A stretch of 64,000 bases of DNA. It comes from Trichostrongylus colubriformis (lineage: Eukaryota > Nematoda > Chromadorea > Rhabditida > Trichostrongylidae). The stretch covers positions 8,247,992 to 8,311,991 of the forward strand of contig OZ022261.1 in assembly GCA_963978905.1 (NCBI GenBank), given 5' to 3'. The stretch's first letter is position 1. Each line of letters opens with the position of its first letter. A model generated the notes under the pieces. It ran no database searches and was not told the DNA's origin. It was given only the letters and a program-made list of their open reading frames with translations. Below, piece after piece: positions 43,440 to 54,700 of the stretch. The translations under genes were made by a program, and so were the position numbers.

Positions 43440-44810
43440 TCGTTCCCATCCCATCTTCAAGCAGAAAGGAGACGTAATGGAAAGCCCTAACTACCGCGGG
43501 ATCAAGTTGACAGCACATACCATGAAGTGATACGGGCGGTCGACATGAAGCTCAGAGATCTAGTCACAATCTCCCAGGAGCTTGACTTCATGTCTGGAAA
43601 ATCAATGACGGATGCTACCTTCATCGTGAGACAGGTCATGGATACGTACCGTAAAAGCGTCGGCCATCCTACCTAGCCTTCCTCGATCTAAAAAAGGCTT
43701 TTGACCATTTCCCTCGACCAGTAACCTGGAGGACCTTTCAAGAACGGAATGTACCAGAACACCTCATCTCTCTCAGGAAGGATATATACGATACGATGGC
43801 GTGGAGCAGTCATATGCACTCTATAGGCACACCAGGAAAGTGAACATTACTGTTAGGGTGCACCAATGATCAACCCAGAGTCCGTTCCTCTTTCTGCTCA
43901 CTCTAGACGTCATGGTGTGCGGTCTCATAGACGAATCGCTAATGACCATCCTGTACGCTGACGATATTGTTCTGATGGTTAGTAGTAAAGAAGAACTTCA
44001 GAACAAAGTCTAGAGGTGACAGGAAGTGCTTCCGAAGGGTGATTTCTGGCTGAATCGGAGAAGACTAAGATCCTGAACTCAGATTGAGGTACGCGAATGA
44101 TCGAGGATCATCACAGCGTGGAACGGGTCGAGGAATTCCGGTACAAGGGAAGCGATCTATGTAGCTGCTGAAGGTAATGTGGATTGCGCAGTAAAGTCTC
44201 CGTGAATGCCAGTTTCACTCCGCAGAAATGAGATTGCTTAGATGGGCACGGTGGACATGGCTCGATAGGGTCAGGAATGAGGACGTATACTCCATTTCGG
44301 AGCGCTTGATTGCGTGTTACCTACAGACAAGGGTGAGTGGCGAGAGTGAGAGTGCATGGCAAGAGTGAGAGTGTGTAGCAGGGTGAGAGAGTTTGATACC
44401 CTCTCACCCAAGTCCGTAGGCCACGCCCTATCAGGCGCTCCGAAATGAATTGGAAGAGCGGTCATGCAAACGGTTCCTGTCCAGCTGAAGGTGAATGAGC
44501 AGCGGCTACGATGGTACGAGCACGTGCTCTGAAGGCCGGGGATCATGGAATAAGAAGTGATCTAGTGTTCGAAGCCTCGGGTCGGCGATCCTGGGGAGTC
44601 CCAAAGAAGAGGTGGAAGGATGTCATCAAAAAGGACCTCACCGATGTCGAGGTCAGTAGACGATGTCGTATACAGGAACAAATGAAGACGTGTCACAAGG
44701 GTTGCGGACCCTGTGACGGCGCGGGATTAACGCCAAGAAGAAGGAAAGCATGTAGGAGTGGTGCCAACGTGAAGCCACATGTAACACATGCGTCATTGAG
44801 CTAGATTTTT
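43440..44810 (+). mobile_element. RTE-like non-LTR retrotransposon relic B (5'-truncated)
   Basis: Starts inside the RT domain with NYRGIKLTAHTMK (about 43489), continues in broken frames through a motif A region reading LAFLDLKKAFDHFP (about 43671), and has an intact LYADDIVLM catalytic box (about 43957-43985). The C-terminal segment GRRSWGVPKKRWKDVI follows (about 44580-44630). No endonuclease part is present. A 164-bp palindromic element (44287-44450) is inserted near the 3' end. Sequence differs from relic A, so it is a separate family. Confidence 0.8.
44287..44450. mobile_element. Short palindromic element nested in relic B
   Basis: Arms CCATTTCGGAGCGC and GGCGCTCCGAAATG. The interior has duplicated GAGAGTG blocks and closely matches 23632-23770. 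Its position inside the retrotransposon shows it moved after relic B landed. Confidence 0.75.
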
Positions 44811-45765
44811 GTCGAGAACGGTCAAATCAAATGCTTGTGCTATTCTATGTCAATATCCAATGCTCCGCTCATCATTTGGAAAAATGTCTGTGGCACAATT
44901 CTCACACTTACATTGTTACCGTAATTATAGCGCACCCTGTATACACTTCGGAACTGACTCTATCTGAAATATGAGAATTTGTTCGCTACTCCATTACAAT
45001 TTTAACGAGATTGTCGATACCACTCGACTTAACAGACACCTCCACTGTCTCGATTTTTCATCAGCGTGTATCCATATAAATGTTTCACACTGGTATCAAA
45101 CCTACTTTACCGTATGATCAAATTTCTAAAAAAGGAAATGTCGCTACGAGTGAGTTGCGCCAAGTACCTTGCTCGTTCTGCGGTGAAATGGACGCACGTT
45201 AGGGGACGCAGCGTAGCCTGCTCGTGTGGCCTGACATGGTTGGACGATCCTGACGCACATGCTATAGTGACAGCGCTAAGTGAGGAGTGTTTGACGCAAA
45301 TTTCGTGTCTCACAAACTTGTTGGGGCAGTAGACAAAAACAGCTGATTGAGACGGTGTAGATGTTCGTCATATTAGGTGGTAATGGCAAGGAAACTTGAT
45401 AACTTTTAATTCTTAGCATGACTTCAATCGATATGGCCTCAACTATATCCAACTTTCTATGTCGAGGCATAACCGTAGCTCAATGCGGCTCAAGACATTC
45501 CGTATACGGAACTTGAATGTGAAGGAATATTGAAAAATTGGCTTAAGAACTTCCAGAGCTCTTACGTCCTTCAGTTTCGGTTTTCTCGGTACCAGCCCAA
45601 AGTGGGGAGCCGAGCGCTTGTGATATGTGATCACCACGTGCGAAGTTGTATCGTTCATCTAGCGGTCGGCTCAAATCAGTTTCGCTGAAAAAAGTAGAAA
45701 GATTCGGATAGTGATTAGTTAAACTCTTTTGGAGTGTTTTCAGAATGCCGCTCAAAAACTGTCGT
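44811..45765. other. Non-coding stretch
   Basis: Nothing recognised; open frames at 45066-45332 and 45443-45782 show no domain. Confidence 0.45.
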
Positions 45766-45769
45766 TTAA

Positions 45770-46195
45770 AGGAATCGTCCACGGAAAATGAGTTTTTGTG
45801 TTACCCATATATTTATGTTGTATTTGCCTAATGTTGGCCTCATGCAAAATTTCACGCGAAAAAATGTGAATCTGGCTGAGATACAGCACCACAAAGTGCG
45901 GTCCCAGTGGGCGGGGCCTCCGCGTAAAAGCCTCGTTCCGTCTTCCGCCGCCGTTGGGAACGGAGAGTGGGACTGTTTACGTAACCTTCTGTTCCTACAA
46001 TGCGTCTCCGACCATGGCGGACGACGGGACGAGGCTTTTACTCGGAGGCCCCGCCCACTGGGACCGCACTTTGTGGTGCTGTATCTCAGCCACATTAACA
46101 TTTTTTCGCGTGAAATTTTGCATGAGGCCAACATTAGGCAAATACAACATAAATATATGGGTGACACAAAAACTCATTTTCCGTGGACGATTCCT
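45770..46195 (+). mobile_element. TTAA-flanked foldback element, family 4 copy a
   Basis: TTAA at 45766-45769 and 46196-46199. Very long inverted repeats of about 175 bp each, starting AGGAATCGTCCACGGAAAAT, surround a short centre, so the element is almost one hairpin. It is near-identical to 53134-53557. In both copies a T precedes and an A follows the inner TA, favouring a 4-bp TTAA duplication over TA. Open frames on both strands simply mirror the palindrome. Confidence 0.93.
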
Positions 46196-46199
46196 TTAA

Positions 46200-46724
46200 G
46201 TCGGCGCACAGGAGCACTAGGTGTAGGAGGGATGAAATCCTGCCCGCAGCGCGAGTCTACCGGACGGTTCTCTTGATACACACCCCTAAAAAACTGATCG
46301 TCTGATAGTGCGTTGCGATCGCCTCATTAAATATGAATGTAGCCTAAGCTATATTTCAGCGTTATTGTGTCCGATTATCATCCATCTATTACTCTTCGAG
46401 CGTCGAATACTTCCCGGCTGAGATCATGTATTTGGGCTGAATTCGACTATGGTGAGAAATAGCGACTTATGAAACAAGTACAAACTCTTGTAAGCTGTCT
46501 ACCCTACTTTTATCAGTACTACTATTGAATTTTGTATGGTGATCACTACCGTTTAGAGCACATTCTACGTTTGCGGGGAGGAAGGATGCTCTGGATCGTA
46601 CTTAGAAGCAGAATGCTGGAGGCGTGCATCCCATCATCTTTCACCAATGACGATTTAGCAAAGCCCTCCCTCGTGGCAAACGTCCAATGTGCCTTTATAC
46701 AAAGTTGTGTGCAATGAAAAAAAT
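46200..46724. other. Region 3' of the minus-strand gene
   Basis: Lies between the foldback element and the stop codon of the minus-strand gene; may include its 3' UTR. No clear polyadenylation signal seen. Confidence 0.4.
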
Positions 46725-48718
46725 TCAGTAATTAAAATTTCTATGAGTGGCCGCTTCCTTCGCAATGGACACAGCCGAAACGACCGACTCTCGAGAGCCA
46801 CTGAAAGCTACGGAATCGGAGGATCCCATCGAATGTACTGGATCACATGGGTCCTCTTCAGCGACCGGAGCTCGACGTCCAGCGCCAAATCGAAGGAGAA
46901 ATTGTCTTCGCATCTCCTCCTCGATATCGCTTCTTTCAGCTATCCTTCCATCTCCCATTGCTAGAGCGGGAAGGCTCGCCCTTGGCTGCATGAAATGCTG
47001 CGGTTTTGGTGCAGTCTGAGCTGCTGATGCACCTTGTGGTGTTCCGTGCTGGTTTTGGGGGATATTCAACGGTCCTCCAAGCTGAAGCTGCCTGGGCGGT
47101 CCCTCTCTCACCTGATCCTCATCATCCGTAGGAGTAGGACTCGATGAGTTATCGTAGGCTGACATTTCGATAAGATTATCAGCTCTGAGACCTCTTCTAC
47201 CCGGAAAGAACACAGGCGAATCTCCAAGTGTGTAGACCTCTTCACCAGCATGGAGAACGTGAGGATACGGCTGTTGCACTTCTTCTTCGTCACTGTCTTC
47301 TTCTTCGAAATAGCCACTTGCTGAACGCGGTAAACCGTGAGCTTCCATGTTACCGCTCACGTCCATTCCTTGATAGTACTGCGGATAGGATCCATTGAAT
47401 ACTTCTGTGGCTTGCACCCCTGTAGAACGCATTTCAGCAAATCGGTTGTGACGATGTACGGGAGTAGGGCTGGTTCTGTAGCCCAAAGCACTAAACTGTG
47501 AGCTATCCGATCCTCTCCTGTCAGTAATGTGAATGTCTGCGGGTGGCTCGGATTGATACCCACTAGCATGCACATCGCTTGTCTCCATGTCAGACAACAT
47601 CATGGGCTGCTGAAGGGCTTCAAACATCATGTGATCATCATCTTGAGGACTGTATAGATCGTCCATTTGCCCGCTTTGAGGAGCATTCTGATGCAAGTTC
47701 GTTGAACGACGATGTCGTTCAAGGGGATGCTTGGTTAGTTCGTCATCACTCATTATAGCCGCATCTTCTCCACTTGAAGACACCTCATTTCTTTCGATCT
47801 CATGCATTTGTACGCGATCGCTGAATGTGACGCTTTTATGAGATGAGAAAGAGACGCGTGACGATTCGCTGAGTGTGGAGTCTCTTCGTTCGTCGTCCTC
47901 GGCCCCTCTACTTCTGTGTCGTGGTCGTTTCTGATTTTCATTGATATTCAAGGCTACCGAGTTACCATGTGGTGTCTCCGAGCGGGTTGGTTGTGGTGTT
48001 CGTCGTTTTGCAGGAGGTTTTGGTGAAGCCGAAGGGCTGCCGACTCTTCTTTGACGAGCTGAGCTAGATTCTGAATGGCTCATGGGAGATGAACGGTACT
48101 GTGTTTCCGTCGTAGCAGCTACGTTGTCTATGCTGCTGCTTCTGTCTCTAGGGGCAGGCTCACCTAACTCTTGTTTTTGGTTCGAGCTCCCATCCTGCTG
48201 CAGTAGGGATGTAGCCTCTCCAGAAGGAAGTTTATCCAACATCTTTTGAGTGTTTCCTCCTGCTTTGTGGTCTGTACTTTTCATTTGTTCGCTGCGTTGG
48301 CTTTGACCTTGTTCAACTGGACCTAATGGCTGGGATACCGCGGATACTTCCTTCACATTTCCTTCCATCGACTTTTTCGGCTGACTGGTCACGGCCCCGC
48401 CTTTTTCAAGATTTTTTGAGGTGGCTTTCACTTGCTCATCTTCACTGATCATTGGGACATCCTTCTTTACCAGAGATTCCGTGTTCAGCTTTCTGGAACA
48501 AAAATCACTCGTCCCACTGGAATCACTCTCAGGCTTTGGACAAATGCCCGATTCATTGGTTTGAGATCTATCTATTGGAAGTCGCTGCTTGTCACCGGTT
48601 ACGGTAGGCTTCAGGCGATTCGCTATGGCTTTCTTCAGCAGTGAATTCGTTGCTCCTCCACCGCTTTGTGTTCTCATATCTCTCCATGTCGGTGGTCGTG
48701 TCGCATCGCTCAGCGAGC
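46725..48718 (-). CDS. Last exon: ~663-residue disordered region with RVxF-like motif
   Basis: The acceptor GTGGGTTCCAG precedes an uninterrupted frame of 664 codons including the stop, by far the longest open frame in the window. The protein is rich in Ser, Pro, Gln, Glu and Asp with no hydrophobic segment, consistent with an intrinsically disordered cytosolic tail. Visible motifs are KPPAKRRTPQP (basic), KSVTFSDRVQ (fits the PP1-docking RVxF pattern, genomic about 47805-47850), an acidic EEEDSDEEE cluster, and PTPTDDEDQ. The N-terminal 40 residues (TWRDMRTQ..LLKKAIANRL) look more ordered. Regulation by phosphorylation and PP1 binding is an inference. Confidence 0.88.
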
Positions 48719-51700
48719 CTGGAACCCACAAAATGCATACTATTCTTACGTTAGGTACTGTTTAAGGAGAAATAAACTCCATGCTATCCTTTTGTGACTT
48801 CTGCACTTTGCCCCGCTATCATCTACGACACCTGAGGTTCCAATTTTTGAGCAGCGTTGGCTCACGGCCACTGTCGGCTACGTCATAAGGAGGAAATGCT
48901 TCACTCGAATTTCCATTGCGCTATCTGGCATCATATTGCCATGCACGTCATCCATAATATTACTCGGACTGTGATACGAAGGGCAAGAAACCATTTTTAA
49001 CTGGCAACACTCTCATCTTTTTTCGAAAAAACATGTTCCCTGAACTTTTTCAAGTCGCATCTCCGTCTTGAGCGCCAAGATGCCAAAACAGAACACTTAA
49101 TGATACCAGGAGGGGCAATTTTGGCCTACGGTCAGACCTACCGTAACGCGTACAGTTCGCAAGGTTGCTTGCCTTGCACAAACTACACCTTACTCAGAGT
49201 GTGAGTTCAATGGATTTTTATTACCACTAACATCGTTTTTCTTAGCCTTTCGCTTGTTTTACCATTCATTGTTTCATTTGATTGCTGCTCTTTGTTGTTT
49301 CGCATATTTCACATCATCATGATTGAATGAAATACAGCCTACGAGACAACAAATGACATCTCCTACAGCGAGCAACTCGAAAAGGTGTGTTGCAGTTCCG
49401 AGGAATGCGCGGGAGATGCGTTTAAATCACAACGTTGCGCTTTTGAATCCGAGTTTCTCTACTAATGGTCACTTTTAACCTCGAATATTCGTTTCATGAC
49501 GATCATTTCTTCCCATCTTCCTCTTTCTTCTGATCCGTCCCGGTTCCTTCAACATCACAGTCGTTCCTGTTGTGCCATTCAGCCTGTGTTTGCCTAGTGG
49601 TGTGTTGAAGATATTGCAGCGCTTCCCAGCGAGACGCTCTTTTATCAACATTGCTACGCCCTGCCTTTTACCCCTATGAACGCGCTATTGAAGCTCTGTA
49701 TATAAGCTTCTACATTACGAGTTGTTAGGGCATTGATGGAAGAGCGCAACCGGAAGAACTTTAGTATGAAATATTCTATCTTGCGTTGTGGACGGAAATG
49801 TCATAAAGGAAGGTTTTGGAATCAATCCGGATTTTGGCAGAAAAGAAATACACGGGCAAATAAACGTAATGAGTGTTTGTCAGTTACAAATGACTGTCTG
49901 CTTTTCGTGTCTCAATGTGAGCCATAGTGTGGCTGAGATACATGGCAACAGCACGTCAGATGGTGCATCTGAAATTCAAGTGGGGCTCATTCTGTATTCA
50001 CGCAGTTGTCAATGCCGTGGGTCAATGGTGTCCACACGATGGGTGGGTTTGCTGTCCCATTACTCGATTGTTTGAAAGTTCTTGAAATGTTCTCGAAAAT
50101 CCGGAGAGAAGCAGGCACTTTTTTTCGATTAAATTGCAAATCAAAAGCTACGAGTCATACTTAGGCCTCTGAAGAAGACTAACTCGAAATTCAAGGCCAC
50201 TTGATAAAGATGCTATGTCACCTCAAGTGGTAAACGAAAAAGTGCAGTGTCTGAGTTTTGTCTGAGTGTTGTTTGAATTTCCTTCAGTAGCATGAATACC
50301 TTATTTTTCTTCCATTTGTAGGCTGCTCCCTATTTTCCGTGAAGAGGGGGGGGGGGCTGAAGTGATGGCGTTTCAATTTGTAGGCTGCTCCCTATTTTCC
50401 GTCAAGGGGGGGGGGGGGTTGAAGTGAAAGCGTTCCACATCATCATGAACTGAAAGTTATGGAACCCAATACTCGTACAAGTTCTAGTTAGAAACGTTAA
50501 CTAAGTACTTTATGCAATGAGCATCCTCTATGTACAATAAAGACAGCATTAGGGGTAATGTGGTTATTGAGAAATCCCTGAAAGAACTTACTTACATGGA
50601 AACTATGAGCCTAAGAAGGCTATCTGTGGCGACGTCCCGGTGAAAAAGTGCGCCTCCGAGCTGTAGAAACGGCGCAACGGATAAGAGCTGCCGCCTTTCG
50701 ATAATCGACCCCGCCTCCTATCGACGTGATGCCTGGTCGGCTACGATGAGAGCGGCCAAGGATATGCGGTGAGATCGAAGGTATTGCAGCAAGCTTTCGC
50801 ACTTCCACCCTGAAGCTCACTCCACGAAAAAGATGCTGTCGTACCAAACATCCCCTTGTGTTCACTTGGCAGCATACCAATGGAAATTCCGTTCGGAGTA
50901 TCCGCCTCTTGACGGAAAGGTCGTCCGCGTTGTGGATCAACGAGAGAAGGGGGTCCTACCTCTTGGGTTTCTGGCCATTTCCATCCGTTTTTTTCACTGT
51001 CTGTTATTAGGCATCTCGACTTTCAGATCCACTATTTCTTTTACTTTTCGTCCAAATTTCCCCTAAGGCTGCCTTTAACGCCCTATCAAACTCATTCTAT
51101 TGCATATGGATCAGTGCTAGCTAGTCTATGAAAATATACACACCTGGATCCAGCTGCAGTGGTGTTGCACTCGTTTGCATATGGAAGGTTGAAGAGTGTT
51201 GTTGAGCTTCTCTGATGCTGGAAAATTTGCGTAAGGAGTTGTTATTCAAATTGAATATGGATTGAAAATGAGATTATGATTAGCTGTGCGCTGGGCGTTT
51301 TGCTTAGATTTTGGGGTTTTCGAAGTTACCAATGCAACAGCCCTGGGCTCGCGTAGATGCTCGCAGTGTCGCAGTTGACTTGAGTAAACCTTTCTGGACC
51401 GTGCTGTACCTTGAATGAGTAGTATTCTGCAGTAGAGGAGCGAGGAGTTGGTCAACGCACATTACAGTATGCTAGTTCTCGAATGTGAGTCTCACGAAAG
51501 AATTGCCGTGAGTTTTTTATACACGTATTGACGTTTTAACCTAGCAGCTTACCTGAATACAGCGTTCAGTGCCCGTGAATACATACCTGTAAGGGAGCGG
51601 CGGACGGCCACTGGTGATTGTGGTGTTCGGGCCGGAAGCGCCCACTAGGTGCGAGTGATGCACTTGAGGCTGAAGCTGAAATTGCACGGAATAGAACTCT

Positions 51701-54700
51701 TGTAGGTACGCTGACATTCTGACGTTTTTCTCTGTCTATTATGAAGACGCGTTCCGCGTTCACCGGATAGGCCGTCGTTGGGAGTGTCAAAGTTCCTTCG
51801 CAGGACGGGAAGCGAGAAAAGCTCCACAAGCGCTCTTCTGTCGATGACGATCTAGTCCTACTTTTTCGTGGTGTAGGCCTTCAACCAAAAATAAGTTTTT
51901 TGATTGTGAGAACACCAATTTATTTCATCACCCAGATCCCTTTGCTAAGCAGATTCTCGAGGGATCTTATACATTCGATATTATGAAGGCATGAGTGGAA
52001 GAAAGAAATGAATTCATTTGGTCATGTTTTTGAGTGAGCGAACGTCCACTTGATCTTGTTGCGGCTCGTCGGGCGGCTGCCCTCCTAACCGCTAGCGCAA
52101 CAGCATCGCGTTCCGGGTCTCCGGACTCAGCACCATCCGGCTGCTGTACCTGCGGGTTGTCACTGTCCCCGTTGGCTTCCCCGGGAACCATACTGTTTTC
52201 TCCACAGTATGACCGCCGCTTCCCGGAGGTATATGCTCACGCTCTCCTACCTTCTAGACTACCCTTCGTACACAGCAAGTACAGGTATCACGACAACTAT
52301 ATTTATTACATACACACTATTCACAATAGTCGACCTACTCTCACCTTCCTGCCGGATCTCAGGTCCGAGCGTGCTTCATCCCCCCCAAGGGTCAACTAAA
52401 GGAATAATAGCGGCAAGCGGTGACTCCTGCACCCTGCAGGCTATCTTCCCCGCCTGCAGCTTCCACGTCCTCGAAGGCGGACGAGAGCGTACCAGCGCTT
52501 AACCGAGCCGACCGCGGTCCGCCCGACCGCACCGCGTACTGACGGCCTGCAGGGCGCGAAAGACAAGCTCTCGCTCCCAGCAGTCCGGCCTGGCATCTTA
52601 GCGACTATCGCCGCGTGCCCCTCTCCTCCCGGAGGTGTGTAAGCACCGACTGGCAGAGGCGACTCCTTTATAGAGCCACGGCGGGGGCGGAGCCGGGCGC
52701 GCGGTGCGCCCACAGGAACAGTCGCGAACCGCGACAGATCCCTTCCTTGGTAGATTCCTCAAATTTTACGAGTAGTGGTAGCTATGCTTGTAGACAAAAT
52801 TGACCGCTCAACCTATATTGAGACATGATGGACCAAAGCTGTTCGTTTTTCCTCCCCGTATGGTCCTTTAACCTATGTAGTCTTCAAATCGTGCTGCACC
52901 ATGTGTTGCACGTGGTCACTCAGTACAGTCATTTTGAGTCATATGACCGTCCATTTGCTGAGGCTTCAAGCTTTCAAGGCGTATCTTCCATATGGAGAAC
53001 AGCGTATCTACGGATCATTGTGCCAAAAATGGCTTGTGTCCTAGCCCTGCTTCTCAGTAATTTCGCTGCAACTCAGTAGTAAGCGCCGCTGTCAACTGAT
53101 GAGTAGTTCACGTCAGGATTTCATGCCCATTAAAGGAATCGTCCACGGAAAATGAGTTTTTGTGTTACCCATGTATTTATGTTGTATTTGCCTAATGTTG
53201 GCCTCATGCAAAATTTCACGCGAAAATTGTGAATCTGGCCGAGATACAGCACCACAAAGTGCGGTCCCAGTGGGCGGGGCTTCCGTGTAAAAGCCTCGTA
53301 CCGCGTCCGCCGTGGTCGGAGACGCATTGTAGGAACAGAAGGTTACGTAAACAGTCCTACTCTCCGTTCCCAACGGCGGCGGAAGACGGGACGAGGCTTT
53401 TACACGGAGGCCCCGCCCACTGGGACCGCACTTTGTGGTGCTGTATCTCAGCCAGATTCACATTTTTTCGCGAGAAATTTTGCATGAGGCCAACATTAGG
53501 CAAATACAACATAAACATATGGGTAACACAAAAACTCATTTTCCGTGGACGATTCCTTTAAGATCAGATCATCATTCTTTAGAAAGATCTTAATCGGCGG
53601 GGTTTCTATCATTACAAGTATTAGGTTGATTCATAATAAATCGGACAAATTGACCAATTTTAATCATTGTCGTACAACTTTTTTACGACAACAGGGATTC
53701 ACTTGAAATATACTCCATCTTTATCGATGACCTTCTGCCACGGTATAGGCAGATCATGGATGCCCTTGCTCCAGAAGGCCGGAAGCTGGAGCTCGAAGAA
53801 GTTGCCGAGTGCCGCCTTGACCTCGTCGCGAGTTTTGAAGTCTTGGCCGTCCAGGTGGCGTTGGCTGTGGGAGAAAAGGTGGAAATCTGAAGGGGCCAGG
53901 TCTGGGGAGTACGGTGGGTATAGAAGTACGGTCCAACTGTACGACAGCAGCTCGGCCTTGGTCGATCTTGCGAAGTGCGGTCTGTGGAAGTAGACACGTT
54001 GTCGTGCTGGAAGTAGACATGTGACCGCCGCCGTAGCGAACTTTGGACATTGGCCTTCAGTTCTCGTAATTGACGAACGTAGACGTCGGCGGATACTGTG
54101 GTACCTTCATCGAGCAGCTCCCAGTACTCTACGCCGTGTACGCTCCACCAACCGCGGTTTTCGTCTTCGATGGAATAGTCGCCTGACGCAAACTTCGAAT
54201 GCTACAACTACAGTGTACTTCTGCCGGGGGCATGCTCCTTGTGAACTTCTATCAGACGTCTGCCGATATCCGCGGGTTCCTGGCCAGATAGCGATATAAA
54301 TAGTATGACGTTGCGGATGTGGTCTCTGGACCGCTTGAAATCGTGCGGCATTGCGGCAGAATGAATTTACTTTGGAGTGATTACTTTGCGGTACTTTGAA
54401 GAGCTTTTCATACTCATTCTAACGGTACCTCGCGCGTCCATTTTCGTTAATTCGTTACTGAGTTATGATCTCTAGAAATCATCACTACCATTTGTCCGAT
54501 TTATTATGAATCAACCTAATAGAACATCTCATGAATAGTATAACCAACAATCAACATAATATATTTCCTATGTGAAGAACAGTTGCTCAGATTGTTAAGA
54601 ATTCCATAATAAGAACTGTACACACGAACAGTGATTTAGTTTTGCCTTTGTTTGCTTTCCCTCCTCGACGTACCAATCCACCTCGTGGTGGTGAACGGGT

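Larger units (their letters stand above)
48719..51329. other. Intron of the minus-strand gene
   Basis: About 2.6 kb. Contains a TTAA element (50541-51074) and a duplicated segment with G-runs (50314-50434). Plus-strand frames at 49733-50075 have no domain. Confidence 0.5.

Noticed and set aside
45788..46276. Open frames of 80-162 codons on both strands
   Set aside because: They mirror each other across the arms of the foldback element (same at 53113-53561) and are not genes.
46747..48644. Plus-strand open frames opposite the long minus-strand exon
   Set aside because: They are shadows of the 664-codon minus-strand exon.
53621..54519. Could copy B be the same mariner family as copy A
   Set aside because: TIRs agree for only about nine bases and the transposase remnants differ clearly, so they are treated as separate lineages.
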